From contig NZ_BCST01000009.1 in assembly GCF_001571005.1 (NCBI RefSeq), forward strand, positions 1 to 64,000: DNA of 64,000 nucleotides, in the 5' to 3' direction. The notes under the pieces were generated by a model that ran no database searches, was not told where the DNA came from, and worked only from the letters and a program-made list of their open reading frames with translations. This document shows positions 8,391-16,824 of this stretch, one piece after another. The translations under genes and the position numbers were made by a program. The DNA comes from Herbiconiux solani NBRC 106740. Lineage in GTDB: Bacteria; Actinomycetota; Actinomycetes; Actinomycetales; Microbacteriaceae. How positions within the stretch are numbered: the first letter of the stretch is position 1; the number at the start of each line of letters is the position of its first letter.

Positions 8391-8513
8391 ATGAAGGTCC
8401 GCAACTCGCTGAAATCGATGAAGAAGATGCCCGGGTCGCAGGTCGTCCGGCGGCGCGGCCGCGTGTTCGTGATCAACAAGCTCAACCCGCGCTTCAAGGC
8501 GCGCCAGGGCTGA
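8391..8513 (+). CDS. rpmJ2: Ribosomal protein L36, zinc-independent (C-minus) paralogue
   Basis: A 40-residue L36 (bL36) of the large ribosomal subunit, starting [19 protein letters not shown]. Standard L36 binds zinc through a C-C-C-H ribbon; here no cysteine is present and the equivalent positions are changed, so this is the C-minus form, expected to replace the zinc-binding copy when zinc is short. A good ribosome site GGAGG precedes the ATG. The Zur-like palindrome 20 bp upstream supports induction on zinc starvation. Too short for many gene callers, but the identity is clear. Confidence 0.93.
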   Translation: MKVRNSLKSMKKMPGSQVVRRRGRVFVINKLNPRFKARQG

Positions 8514-8541
8514 GGTGTGCGGCGGCTGCCCGCAACGAGAA

Positions 8542-8584
8542 AAGACCCCCGGCATCCTTCGTGGAGAAGGGCTTCGAGGGTCTT
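8542..8584. terminator. hairpin downstream of rpmJ2
   Basis: An outer stem AAGACCC / GGGTCTT encloses an inner CCTTC / GAAGG stem. It lies between rpmJ2 and a convergent tRNA gene, with A- and T-richer flanks, so it can end transcription from both sides. Confidence 0.6.
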
Positions 8585-8588
8585 GGTG

Positions 8589-8678
8589 CGGAGACGGTGG
8601 GATTTGAACCCACGGTACCCTTGACGGGTACTCCACCTTAGCAGGGTGGTGCACTAGGCCGAACTATGCGACGTCTCC
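8589..8678 (-). tRNA. tRNA-Ser (GCT)
   Basis: A 90-nt tRNA with a 7-bp acceptor stem GGAGACG / CGTCTCC, a long variable arm typical of class II tRNAs, a T-loop GTTCAAATC and anticodon loop CTGCTAA giving anticodon GCT. The discriminator base is G, as in tRNA-Ser. CCA is not encoded. Confidence 0.93.
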
Positions 8679-8697
8679 TTGGCTTTCGCCTCCGCCA

Positions 8698-9354
8698 TCA
8701 TAGCCGATCGAGGGATTCGTTCTCGACGCGGAGGAAAGCGGCCACCGCATCCGCCGCCTCGACGAGGTTCTGCTCGTGGGTGCGACCCGAGATCTTCACC
8801 CGAGGCTTGAACTCGTGCTCGCCGTCGCCGAGCCAGACCAGGCGGATGGACGGGGACAGCGGGTAGGCCGCGACCTCGGCCCGCGTGCCGAACGGGTCGC
8901 GCTCGCCCTGGCAGATCAGGGTCGGGGTGCGGAGGTGCTCGAGGTGGGCGGTGCGGAGCTTCTCGGGCTTGCCGGGCGGATGGAACGGGTAGCCGAGGCA
9001 GACCAGCGCGTCGATCTCGCCCGCGTCGTGGAGCTCGTCGGCGATCAGGCTCGCGACGCGGCCGCCCATCGACTTGCCGCCGATCGCGATCGGGCCGCCG
9101 GCGACCGCGCGGGCAGCGGCGACCGCGGCGCGGTACTCGTCGGCCAGGGTCTCGGCCTTGGGCGGCGGCTTCCGTGAGCCGGTGCGGCGGGCGGCCATGT
9201 AGGCGAACTCGAAGCGGGCGGTACGGATGCCGCGGTCGGCCAGCAGGGCGGCGAACCGGTTCATCCAGTCCGAGTCCATCGCGGCACCGGCGCCGTGCGC
9301 GAGCAGGAGGACGGGGGCGGACGGCGGGCCGGTCCAGAGCAGGTCGGTCGACAT
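8698..9354 (-). CDS. Alpha/beta hydrolase (KANL3/Tex30-like family)
   Basis: A 218-residue alpha/beta-fold hydrolase of the dienelactone-hydrolase-like KANL3/Tex30 type. The oxyanion segment LLAHGAG (about 18-24), the nucleophile elbow GKSMGG (about 93-98), an acid in CQGERDPFG and the final His in DGEHEF make a full Ser-Asp-His triad. The substrate is unknown. The ATG is 6 nt after a TACCGT -10 box (9366-9361, minus strand), so the mRNA is probably leaderless. Confidence 0.85.
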   Translation of the reverse strand: MSTDLLWTGPPSAPVLLLAHGAGAAMDSDWMNRFAALLADRGIRTARFEFAYMAARRTGSRKPPPKAETLADEYRAAVAAARAVAGGPIAIGGKSMGGRVASLIADELHDAGEIDALVCLGYPFHPPGKPEKLRTAHLEHLRTPTLICQGERDPFGTRAEVAAYPLSPSIRLVWLGDGEHEFKPRVKISGRTHEQNLVEAADAVAAFLRVENESLDRL

Positions 9355-9414
9355 CGTTCCACGGTAGCGCGGCGGGCGGGCGTGGAGAGAGGGGTGACGG
9401 GCCGGGGCTGGGCC

Positions 9415-10725
9415 TCAGTCGTTGCCCTTCGAGCAGGTGTACTCGGCCGCGGTCTGGCCGGTGATGGATTGCGGGAGGGCGGTGGCGGCGGATGCCGCGG
9501 CGCCGGCAGACGGGTCGGTGGGAGCGGCGTCGGCGGCGGACGGGTCGGTGCCGGCTGGGTCGGTCACTGAGGGGTCGGGCGTTGCCGCTGCATCCGTCGG
9601 TGCCGTGGCTGCCGGAGCGCTCGGGTCGGCGACCGCGCCGATACCCGTGTTGCCCGGCTGGGCGGTGACGACGGGACGATCGGCCGCGATCGCGTCGAAG
9701 AGCACGGCCGCGTCATCCGTCAGCGGCTGCACCTTGCCGGCGTAGACGCCCTCGCCGCCGGTCGTGCCGGGGTAGGCGACGAAGGTGACGCGGTCGAGGT
9801 CGATGTCCTTGAGGGCGAGCGCGATCGAGACCAGGGTGTCGGGCGAGGCGAGGCTCTTCGAGAGCACCATGTTGCCCGAGGCGGCACGCGCGAGCCCGTA
9901 CAGCTTGCCGAAGTCGCCCAGGGTGTCGCTTGACTTGATCGTGCGGACGAGGGAGGAGAGGAACACCTGCTGCGAGGAGATCCGCCCGAGGTCGCTGCCG
10001 TCGCCGACGCCGTGCCGGGTGCGCAGGAAGCCCAGCGCATCCGCCCCCTGGAGGGTGTGGGTGCCGCTGTCGAGCTTGACCCCGGTGAACGCGTCGTCGA
10101 TCGGGTCGACCACGCAGACCGGCACGCCGCCGACCGCGTTCGACATCTCGATCACGCCGTTGAACTGGATCTCGGCCGCGAACGGGATGTGCAGGCCGGT
10201 CAGAGCCTCGACCGTGAGCACGGTGCAGGGCAGGCCGCCGTAGCTGAGGGTGACGTTGATCGGCTGCGCGCTCATCGCGTCGAAGCTGCCGCCGTCGGGG
10301 TCGGGACAGCTCGGGATCGGCACGACCATGTCGCGGGGGAAGCTGACGACGGTGGCGCTGGAGTGGTCCTCGGCGATGTGCATCAGCATCGTCACGTCGT
10401 TGAGGTTGCCCTCGGTCTCGCCGTAGGCGTCGCCCTGGCCCTCGCGGCTGTCGCTGCCGACGAGCAGCAGGTTGACCCCGCCGTCGATCGCCGCGATCTC
10501 GGGTACGGATGCTGCTGCGAGCGAACCGTCGCCGGTCTCGCCGGCGAGATCCACGGTGCGCACCTCGCTCGAGACGCTCCAGGTGGCGTAGCCGGCGAAG
10601 GCCGCTCCGCTGACCGTGAGCACCGCCGCCGCGAGCGCGACGAAGCGGCCGACGAGCCCCCAGGGTGAGGGGGTCTTCAGCCGGCCGTGGCGGGCGACGG
10701 GGTGGAGGGAGGCCATGACAAACAT
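9415..10725 (-). CDS. LCP (LytR-CpsA-Psr) family phosphotransferase
   Basis: LCP enzymes move polyprenol-linked polymers (teichoic acids or other wall glycans) onto peptidoglycan on the outer face of the membrane. With ATG 10725 the protein has 436 residues: a basic N-terminus, a membrane segment at about 26-47, and an LCP domain at about 85-330 with LLLVGSDSREG, VVSFPRDM and the Arg-rich block FLRTRHGVGDGSDLGR. The C-terminus is a Pro/Ala/Thr/Asp-rich tail of about 80 residues. The start is chosen for its GAGAG ribosome site about 8 nt upstream; an ATG 9 nt downstream is the alternative. Confidence 0.9.
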   Translation of the reverse strand: MFVMASLHPVARHGRLKTPSPWGLVGRFVALAAAVLTVSGAAFAGYATWSVSSEVRTVDLAGETGDGSLAAASVPEIAAIDGGVNLLLVGSDSREGQGDAYGETEGNLNDVTMLMHIAEDHSSATVVSFPRDMVVPIPSCPDPDGGSFDAMSAQPINVTLSYGGLPCTVLTVEALTGLHIPFAAEIQFNGVIEMSNAVGGVPVCVVDPIDDAFTGVKLDSGTHTLQGADALGFLRTRHGVGDGSDLGRISSQQVFLSSLVRTIKSSDTLGDFGKLYGLARAASGNMVLSKSLASPDTLVSIALALKDIDLDRVTFVAYPGTTGGEGVYAGKVQPLTDDAAVLFDAIAADRPVVTAQPGNTGIGAVADPSAPAATAPTDAAATPDPSVTDPAGTDPSAADAAPTDPSAGAAASAATALPQSITGQTAAEYTCSKGND

Positions 10726-10779
10726 CCATTCTCTCGAATGAAACTGTGAGTCCCATCGGCATTCGTGGCGGCCGGCGTG

Positions 10780-10808
10780 TTGACCGGGTAATGCGCGGTG
10801 CGTACGGT
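10780..10808 (+). promoter_or_regulatory. promoter of the SRPBCC gene
   Basis: TTGACC (10780-10785) and TACGGT (10803-10808) are 17 bp apart, an almost ideal sigma-70-type promoter for the gene at 10889, with a start near 10815 and a leader of about 75 nt. Confidence 0.7.
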
Positions 10809-10888
10809 CGACGCACGATCTGTTGCTCGACGCACGCCGCCGTGGGGGATCGCCGAGCCGGTGCGGCTGAGCAGAAGGAGAAGGAGCG

Positions 10889-11359
10889 ATGACGAATCCC
10901 GTCAGCATCACGGCCCCCGAGGGCCTGCCGTTCGTCGAGATCGCGCGGGAGTTCGACGCCCCCGTCGACGCGGTCTTCGAGGCCTACCGCGATCCGGAGC
11001 TGGTGCGCCGGTGGCTCGGGCCGGACGGCTACGACACGCAGATCGAGGAGTACACGCTTGAATCCGGCGGGCGCTACCGGTACGTGCACGTGAATCCGGC
11101 GGGCGACCGCTTCGGCTTCCGCGGAGTCTTCCACACCGTGCGGCCGGGCGAGCTCATCGTGCAGACCTTCGAGTGGGACGGGATGCCGGATGCGGTCTCG
11201 CTCGAGTCGGTGCGCTTCGAGGCGCTGCCCGGCGGGCGCAGCCGGGTCGTCGGGCACAGCGTCTTCCCGCGCGTCGACTGGCGCGACGGGATGATCGAGA
11301 ACGGCATGGAGCGCGGTGTCGTCGAGGGCTACGCCCGCCTCGACGCACTCCTCCCCTGA
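10889..11359 (+). CDS. SRPBCC/AHSA1-family protein
   Basis: A 156-residue START-like (SRPBCC) domain protein of the activator-of-Hsp90 homologue 1 type. The typical N-terminal block is present (EIAREFDAPVDAVFEAYRDP), followed by RRWLGPDGY, a GGRYRYVH strand and a C-terminal helix. Family members bind hydrophobic ligands in a deep cavity; the ligand here is unknown. An AAGGAGAAGGAG site precedes the ATG. In other genomes such genes often pair with an ArsR regulator, but none is present here. Confidence 0.85.
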   Translation: MTNPVSITAPEGLPFVEIAREFDAPVDAVFEAYRDPELVRRWLGPDGYDTQIEEYTLESGGRYRYVHVNPAGDRFGFRGVFHTVRPGELIVQTFEWDGMPDAVSLESVRFEALPGGRSRVVGHSVFPRVDWRDGMIENGMERGVVEGYARLDALLP

Positions 11360-11386
11360 CCGCCTGGCCCACCCTGCAGAGAGGAC

Positions 11387-12625
11387 TTAGCGGAGGCCTC
11401 GGGTGAGGGAGATCAGGCGGTCGAGGAGGGCTGCGCCGTCGGAACGGAGGCCGTTGTGGAGGTGCTCGTTCGAGAGCCAGGGGCGGAGCCCGGGCAGGAG
11501 CTCTGCCGTCTCGAGCGAGAACTCGCGGTCGACGAAGGGGTCGTCGGCGTAGATCGCCGCCGCGGCCGGGACGTCGGCCGCCTGGAGGACCGCCGGGTCG
11601 TAGAGCCGTGGCCACTCGGTCTCGGCGATGATGCCCGCGACCGCCTTGAACGGCCGGAGCGCAGGGGTGTCGTCGAAGTGCCAGGGGTAGAGGTGCTCGC
11701 CGGTGAACAGTTCGGAGTCGCCGCGGAAGTCGTCCGGCGCCACCCGCTCGGCCGCCCATCCGGTCGTGCCGCCGTCGGCGTAGCTCGACTCGTGCAGCAC
11801 CGCGTACATCGGGTTGCGCCCCCCGAACGGCAGCAACGCCTGGAGGTCGTACGCGAAGGCGGCCGACCCGGGGTCGCGCTCGAGGAGGAAGTGGATGAGC
11901 TCGGCCCCGCCGTCCATCCCGAGGTGGAGGCCGATCGAGCGGACGAGCGTGGGGCTCACCGCGCTGCCGTCGGGCGCCCGCACCTCCCCCGCCGCGGCGG
12001 CCGCGAGCACCCGCGCGAGCCGCTCGCGGTCGCCGGGGAACCGGGCGTGGTACCGCCGGTTCAGCGGGCGCATGGCCGCGTAGGTCGCCGCGTAGACCTC
12101 GTCGACGGGCCGGCCGACCGGCGGCAGGCCGCCGGTGAAGAAGACCTCGCGGAGGCTGTCCGGCGAGACAGAGAGGTAGTTCAGCGACGTGAAACCGCCG
12201 AAGGACTGCCCGAGGAGGCTCCACCGGCGGGCACCGAGGTGCTCACGGAGCGCCTCGGCATCCTGCACGATCGCATCGGCCCGGAAGTGACGGAGGCGCT
12301 CGGCGTCGGCGGCGGGATCGGCCCCCGCCCGATCGTAGGGCGTCGAGAGCCCGGTGCCGCGCTGGTCGAGCAGCACGACCCGGAAGTCCTGCAGCGCCCG
12401 GCCGAGCCACGACGGCCCGAGCGGCGAGGTCGGCCGCGGGGACTCCTGCCCCGGCCCGCCCTGAAGGAACAGCAGGTACGGCCGGTCGAGGCCGTCCGGC
12501 GCCACGACCTCGCGGGCGAACACCTCGATCGTCTCGCCGGCCGGGTCGGCGTGATCCAGCGGCACCCGGATGCGGTGGTCGGTCAGCCGGGCGCCCGGCA
12601 GGGAGACGGATACGGACGAGGTCAT
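11387..12625 (-). CDS. S33-type alpha/beta hydrolase (prolyl-aminopeptidase-like)
   Basis: A 412-residue alpha/beta-fold protein of the S33 peptidase family. The features seen are FLQGGPGQESPRP (about 54-66), the cis-Pro-like LLDQRGTGLSTP, the nucleophile elbow GQSFGG at about 137-142, and C-terminal YADDPFVD and NEHLHNG supplying Asp and His. Length and architecture fit proline iminopeptidase-like enzymes that release N-terminal residues from peptides; the exact substrate is uncertain. The AAGGA site upstream of the ATG is good. Confidence 0.85.
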   Translation of the reverse strand: MTSSVSVSLPGARLTDHRIRVPLDHADPAGETIEVFAREVVAPDGLDRPYLLFLQGGPGQESPRPTSPLGPSWLGRALQDFRVVLLDQRGTGLSTPYDRAGADPAADAERLRHFRADAIVQDAEALREHLGARRWSLLGQSFGGFTSLNYLSVSPDSLREVFFTGGLPPVGRPVDEVYAATYAAMRPLNRRYHARFPGDRERLARVLAAAAAGEVRAPDGSAVSPTLVRSIGLHLGMDGGAELIHFLLERDPGSAAFAYDLQALLPFGGRNPMYAVLHESSYADGGTTGWAAERVAPDDFRGDSELFTGEHLYPWHFDDTPALRPFKAVAGIIAETEWPRLYDPAVLQAADVPAAAAIYADDPFVDREFSLETAELLPGLRPWLSNEHLHNGLRSDGAALLDRLISLTRGLR

Positions 12626-12656
12626 GAGTAATCCTTCACCGGGTGTGCGGGTGCAG

Positions 12657-12743
12657 CGGAGGGCGCGAGATTCGAACTCGCGAAGGCTTTAACACCTCAC
12701 CAGTTTTCAAGACTGGCTCCATCGGCCGCTCGGACAGCCCTCC
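12657..12743 (-). tRNA. tRNA-Ser (TGA)
   Basis: An 87-nt class II tRNA: acceptor stem GGAGGGC / GCCCTCC, anticodon loop CTTGAAA giving anticodon TGA, long variable arm, T-loop GTTCGAATC and discriminator G. CCA is not encoded. It lies just upstream of the S33 gene on the same strand and near serS. Confidence 0.94.
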
Positions 12744-12797
12744 CGATCGCCGAGGCGATCGGGGTCGAGATTACCAGGGACGGGCCGGAACTGCCGG

Positions 12798-13601
12798 TCA
12801 GAGGGTGGCGAGAGTGACCGCGACCCCGTCGTCGTAGACCGACGCGGTGGTCTCGGTGGCCACCTCGATCACGTCCTCCGGCGCCTGGGCCATCGCGACC
12901 GCGCGACCCTCGGCACCGGCCCAGCGGAACATCTCGACGTCGTTGCGGCCGTCGCCGATCGCCATCACCCGGGTGCGCGGGATGTCCAGCGCCTCCCGCA
13001 CGCGCTCGAGGCCGGTGGCCTTGTTCACGCCGTCGGGGGCGATGTCGAGCCACGCGGTCCAGCCGATCGAGTACGAGACGCGGTGCAGGCCCATCCGCTC
13101 GACGACCTGGAGGAAGTCCTCCATGTCGTGATCGGGCGAGACCACCACCACACGGGTGGCCTGCACGCCGAGCAGGTCGTCGAACGCGACCTTCTCGCTG
13201 CCGACGCCGAGCACCGAATCGGGGAACTCGCCGGTGTAGAGGAAGTGCCCCTCGTCGTCCTCGACCGCGAACAGCGCCTCGGCGAGGTGCGACCGGATGG
13301 TCGTGAGCACGGCTCCGGGGTCGAAGGTCTCGACGTGCTCCTGGCGGTACCCGAGCGGCGCCGAGGGATCGCGCTTGAGCGTGACGGCGCCGTTGGCGCA
13401 GACCACGTACTCCGGCGCGATGTCGAGCAGGGCGAGCACCGGCAGGGTGTGCACGGCCGAGCGGCCGGTGGCGAGCATCACCTGATGGCCGTCGGCGGTC
13501 GCGCGGCGCACCTCGGCGCCCACGATGTCGCTGAGCGAGCCGTCCTCGTGCAGGACCGTTCCGTCGATGTCGAGCGCGACGAGCCAGGGAGACGCGGTCA
13601 C
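12798..13601 (-). CDS. HAD-superfamily hydrolase, Cof-type
   Basis: A 267-residue Cof-type (HAD IIB) phosphatase, likely acting on sugar phosphates or similar small metabolites. Motif I is DIDGT (about 10-14) with the nucleophile Asp, motif II is the Thr in MLATGRS, and motif III-IV is NKATGLERV then [10 protein letters not shown]. The GTG start overlaps the serS stop by 4 nt (GTGA), so it is translated from the serS mRNA. The frame is open further upstream, but only inside serS. Confidence 0.88.
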   Translation of the reverse strand: MTASPWLVALDIDGTVLHEDGSLSDIVGAEVRRATADGHQVMLATGRSAVHTLPVLALLDIAPEYVVCANGAVTLKRDPSAPLGYRQEHVETFDPGAVLTTIRSHLAEALFAVEDDEGHFLYTGEFPDSVLGVGSEKVAFDDLLGVQATRVVVVSPDHDMEDFLQVVERMGLHRVSYSIGWTAWLDIAPDGVNKATGLERVREALDIPRTRVMAIGDGRNDVEMFRWAGAEGRAVAMAQAPEDVIEVATETTASVYDDGVAVTLATL

Positions 13602-14908
13602 GGGGCGACGATCCGCTCGAGGCCGCCGAGGTAGGGCCGGAGCACCTCGGGGACCACGACGGTGCCGTCGGCCTGCTGGTGGGTCTCGAGCAGCGCGACG
13701 ATCCACCTCGTGGTCGCGAGCGTGCCGTTCAGGGTCGCGACGGGCGCGGTCTTGCCCGACTCGGTGCGGTAACGGGTGTCGAGGCGGCGGGCCTGGTAGG
13801 TCGTGCAGTTCGAGGTCGAGGTGAGCTCGCGGTAGGTCTCCTGCGACGGCACCCAGGCCTCGGTGTCGAACTTGCGGGCGGCGCTGGAACCCAAGTCACC
13901 GGCGGCCACGTCGATCACGCGGTAGGTGAGCCCGAGGTCGGTGAGCATGCCCTCCTGGTACGACAGCAGCGCCTCGTGCTCGGCCTCGGCGTTCTCGGGC
14001 AGCACGTAGCTGAACATCTCGAGCTTGTTGAACTGGTGCACCCGCAGGATGCCCCGGGTGTCCTTGCCGTGCGAGCCGGCCTCGCGGCGGTAGCAGGTCG
14101 ACCAGCCGGCGTAGCGCTTGGAGGTGGGGGCGGCGCCCGCACCCGCATCCGCATCCGCCGCATCCGCAGCGGCCGGTGCGATGTCGAGGATCTCGCCCAT
14201 GTGGAACCCGGCGAGCGCGACCTCGCTCGTCCCGGTGAGGAAGAGGTCGTCGGCCGGCAGGTAGTAGACCTCGTCGGCGTGCTCGCCGAGGAAGCCCGTG
14301 CCGTCCATCGTCTCGGGCCGCACGAGGGTCGGCGTGATCAGCGGCGTGAAGCCTGCGGCGAGCGCCCGGTCGAGCGCCAGGTTCATCAGCGCGATCTCGA
14401 GGCGGGCGCCGACACCGGTGAGGAAGTAGAAGCGCGCACCCGAGACCTTGGCGCCGCGCGCCAGATCGAAGAGCTTGAGGCTCTCGCCGAGCTCGACGTG
14501 GTCGCGCGGCTCGAAGTCGAAGACGGGCTTCTCGCCCACCTCGCGGAGCGTGACGAAGTTCTCCTCGCCCCCCTCGGGCACGCCGTCGATCACGATGTTC
14601 TGGATCTGGCGGGCGGTCTCGAGGAAGGCGTTCTCCGCATCCGTGGCCCGCTGGTTGGCCGCCTTCACCCGCGCCGCGAGCTCCTGCGCCTGGGCGACGA
14701 GCGCCTTCTTCTCGTCTTTGGGCGCGGCCGCGACGAGCTTGCCGAAGGCGTTCTGCTCGGCCCGCAGGTTCTCGAACTCGAGGATGGCGGCACGGCGCTC
14801 GGCGTCGGCCGCGATGGCCACGTCGACGAGTTCGACCGAGGAGCCCCTGGCACGCTGCGAGTTGCGGACGACGTCGGGGGTTTCACGCAGGAGCACTGGA
14901 TCGATCAC
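13598..14908 (-). CDS. serS: Seryl-tRNA synthetase
   Basis: Class II synthetase charging tRNA-Ser (and the tRNA for selenocysteine where present). At 436 residues it has the N-terminal coiled-coil arm (about 25-105) and class II motifs including [23 protein letters not shown] and a C-terminal [17 protein letters not shown] 15-20 residue Ala/Asp-rich insertion ([16 protein letters not shown]) sits just before motif 2, encoded by repeated hexamers. The GTG start follows a TAGGAT -10 box by exactly 6 nt, so the mRNA is probably leaderless. A HAD hydrolase overlaps its end. Confidence 0.96.
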   Translation of the reverse strand: MIDPVLLRETPDVVRNSQRARGSSVELVDVAIAADAERRAAILEFENLRAEQNAFGKLVAAAPKDEKKALVAQAQELAARVKAANQRATDAENAFLETARQIQNIVIDGVPEGGEENFVTLREVGEKPVFDFEPRDHVELGESLKLFDLARGAKVSGARFYFLTGVGARLEIALMNLALDRALAAGFTPLITPTLVRPETMDGTGFLGEHADEVYYLPADDLFLTGTSEVALAGFHMGEILDIAPAAADAADADAGAGAAPTSKRYAGWSTCYRREAGSHGKDTRGILRVHQFNKLEMFSYVLPENAEAEHEALLSYQEGMLTDLGLTYRVIDVAAGDLGSSAARKFDTEAWVPSQETYRELTSTSNCTTYQARRLDTRYRTESGKTAPVATLNGTLATTRWIVALLETHQQADGTVVVPEVLRPYLGGLERIVAP

Positions 14909-14941
14909 GGGTCCATCCTACTTAGGCGGTACGGTGAACCC
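14909..14941. promoter_or_regulatory. overlapping divergent leaderless promoters of serS and the lipid kinase
   Basis: In a 33-bp gap, the minus strand has TAGGAT (14920-14915) 6 nt before the serS GTG, and the plus strand has TACGGT (14930-14935) 6 nt before the kinase GTG. Each -35 region must lie in the other gene's first codons, so the two promoters cannot be occupied together. Confidence 0.6.
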
Positions 14942-16033
14942 GTGGGAGACGAATCGGGTGCGGGGGCACCCCCTCGCGCGGCCATCGTCGTGAACCCGAT
15001 CAAGGTCGACGCCTCGAAGCTCCGCGCCTTCGTGGCCGCCGCCGAGAAGGCCTCGGGCTGGGGCGAGACGCTCTGGTTCGAGACCACGTCGGAGGACTCC
15101 GGCCGCCAGGTGACCCGGCGCGCGGTCGCCGAGGGCGCATCCGTGGTGATGGCCGCGGGCGGCGACGGCACGGTGCGCTCGGTGGCCGAGGGGCTCCGCG
15201 ACACCGGCGTGCCGATCGGCCTGCTGCCCGTGGGCACCGGCAACCTGCTCGCGCGGAACCTCTCGATGACGCTCACGAACGTCGAGCAGGCCGTCACGAC
15301 CGTGTTCACGGGCACCGACCGGGCAATCGACCTCGGGCTGGTCACGATCACCCGGCCGGATGACGCGGCGACCGAGGAGCACGTCTTCCTGGTCATGGCC
15401 GGCCTGGGCCTGGACGCCAAGATGATCGCCAAGACCAACAAGAGGCTCAAGCGCGCGGTCGGCTGGCTCGCCTACGTCGACGGCATCGGGCGCGCCCTGC
15501 CGACGCTCCGGCCCGTGCGGCTCCGCTTCCGCCTCGACGGTTCGGCGTGGAAGAGCACGAGCGTGCACACCGTGATCGTGGGCAACTGCGGGCTGCTGCC
15601 CGGCGGCTTCCTGCTGATTCCGGATGCGCGACCCGACGACGGTCGCCTGGACATCGTCGCGCTGCGGCCCGAGGGCCCGTTCGGCTGGCTCAAGGTCTGG
15701 AACAAGATCGCCTTCGAGAACGGCGTGCTGCGGAAATCGGCGGCCGGCCGCAAGATCATCGACCTCAACAACGACGTGCGCTCGGTCTCGTACAGCACCG
15801 GTCAGGACTTCGAGCTGCGGCTCGAGGGCGAGCAGGAGATCCAGCTCGACGGGGACGAGTGGGGCATGGCGACCGCGGTGCACTGCTGGGTCGACCCGGG
15901 CGCGCTGCTCGTGCGGGTGCCGGCGGGGACGGCGGGACTTCGGGACACGGCGGCCGTGGCGGCCGCGCGCGCGGAGGCCGCGTCGGCCTCGAGTGAGGCG
16001 GCGTCGACGGGGGACGCGGCGATCCGCTCTTAG
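14942..16033 (+). CDS. Diacylglycerol/lipid kinase (DAGK catalytic family)
   Basis: A 363-residue YegS/DgkB-type lipid kinase, expected to phosphorylate diacylglycerol or a related lipid with ATP at the membrane. It shows NPIKVDASKL at the N-terminus, the nucleotide loop AAGGDGTVRSVAEGL (about 75-90), and LLPVGTGNLLARNL. The substrate-domain motif DARPDDGRLDIVALRPE and a C-terminal Ala-rich tail follow. The GTG start follows TACGGT by 6 nt. The frame continues upstream to 13679, but that part is antisense to serS. Confidence 0.9.
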   Translation: MGDESGAGAPPRAAIVVNPIKVDASKLRAFVAAAEKASGWGETLWFETTSEDSGRQVTRRAVAEGASVVMAAGGDGTVRSVAEGLRDTGVPIGLLPVGTGNLLARNLSMTLTNVEQAVTTVFTGTDRAIDLGLVTITRPDDAATEEHVFLVMAGLGLDAKMIAKTNKRLKRAVGWLAYVDGIGRALPTLRPVRLRFRLDGSAWKSTSVHTVIVGNCGLLPGGFLLIPDARPDDGRLDIVALRPEGPFGWLKVWNKIAFENGVLRKSAAGRKIIDLNNDVRSVSYSTGQDFELRLEGEQEIQLDGDEWGMATAVHCWVDPGALLVRVPAGTAGLRDTAAVAAARAEAASASSEAASTGDAAIRS

Positions 16034-16078
16034 CGCTCCGCACCCGGCGAGCGCGGTCCGCGGATGCGCGGATGCGCC

Positions 16079-16792
16079 CTAGCGCGGCTTGCGCGTCCGG
16101 CGCGGCACGAAGGTCGTCGCCTTCTTCTTCTTCGCCGGCTGCTTCTTCGCCGCCGCCTCCCTGGCCTCCCGCGCCTTGGCCTTCGCGGCGGCGGTCGCCT
16201 TCGCCTTGGGCGCGTGCGGGTCGGTGTCGGCGCGCGAGCTGTTGGCCGTGCGGCCGCGCACGATCCCGATGAACTCCTCCACCAGTGCCGCGCGCTCCTC
16301 GTCGAGGTCGGTGCGCCAGACGATCGCGATCCGGGTCTCGTCCCCGTCGGTCAGCGGACGTGACTCGACGTCGCGGCGGCTCCACAGGCGTGCGAGCGAC
16401 TTCGGCAGCACCAGGGCGCCGACGCCCGCGGAGACCAGCTCGACCGCGTCGGGACCGCCGGTCGGGGTCTCGGCGATCTCGAGCATCCGTTCGCCGGCCA
16501 CGTCGTCGAGGGCGAGCTCCTCCTGCAGCGTGAGGTCGTGGTCCTTCGGCAGCACGACCACCGGCACCTCGCTGTAGAGCGGGATGGCGTTGACGCCCTC
16601 GCCCGCGATCGGGAAGCGGGCGAACGCGACGTCGGCGGCATCCTGGTGCAGCACCTCGAGGGCGTCGGTGCGGCCGAGCGCCACCGTCTCCAGGGGCACC
16701 ACCTCGAGGGGGGTGCGCGGGAACCTCTCGTCCCAGATCCGGAACCACTTGGCCGGGGTGACGCCCGGTACGAATGCGACACGCAGCGTCAT
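16079..16792 (-). CDS. LysR-type substrate-binding domain protein without HTH
   Basis: A 237-residue protein made of a LysR effector-binding fold (MTLRVAFVPGVTPAKWFRIW at the start, then the usual two-lobe pattern to about residue 180) without the N-terminal winged helix. The C-terminal about 55 residues are Lys/Ala-rich (KAKATAAAKAKAREAREAAA and a basic end), like a nucleic-acid-binding tail. The ATG is 6 nt after a TATCAT -10 box. It is divergent from a DUF5997 gene. Whether it binds a ligand, DNA or a partner protein cannot be told. Confidence 0.8.
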   Translation of the reverse strand: MTLRVAFVPGVTPAKWFRIWDERFPRTPLEVVPLETVALGRTDALEVLHQDAADVAFARFPIAGEGVNAIPLYSEVPVVVLPKDHDLTLQEELALDDVAGERMLEIAETPTGGPDAVELVSAGVGALVLPKSLARLWSRRDVESRPLTDGDETRIAIVWRTDLDEERAALVEEFIGIVRGRTANSSRADTDPHAPKAKATAAAKAKAREAREAAAKKQPAKKKKATTFVPRRTRKPR

Positions 16793-16824
16793 GGCCCCAT
16801 GATAGGGCGGGATACCCTGGGCAG
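16793..16824. promoter_or_regulatory. divergent leaderless promoters
   Basis: TATCAT on the minus strand (16804-16799) lies 6 nt before the LysR-like ATG, and TACCCT on the plus strand (16813-16818) lies 6 nt before the DUF5997 ATG. The gap is only 32 bp, so the promoters overlap. Confidence 0.6.

Noticed and set aside
13679-16033. 784-codon frame for an extended lipid kinase
   Set aside because: The first 420 codons are antisense to serS; the kinase family N-terminus and a leaderless promoter place the start at 14942.
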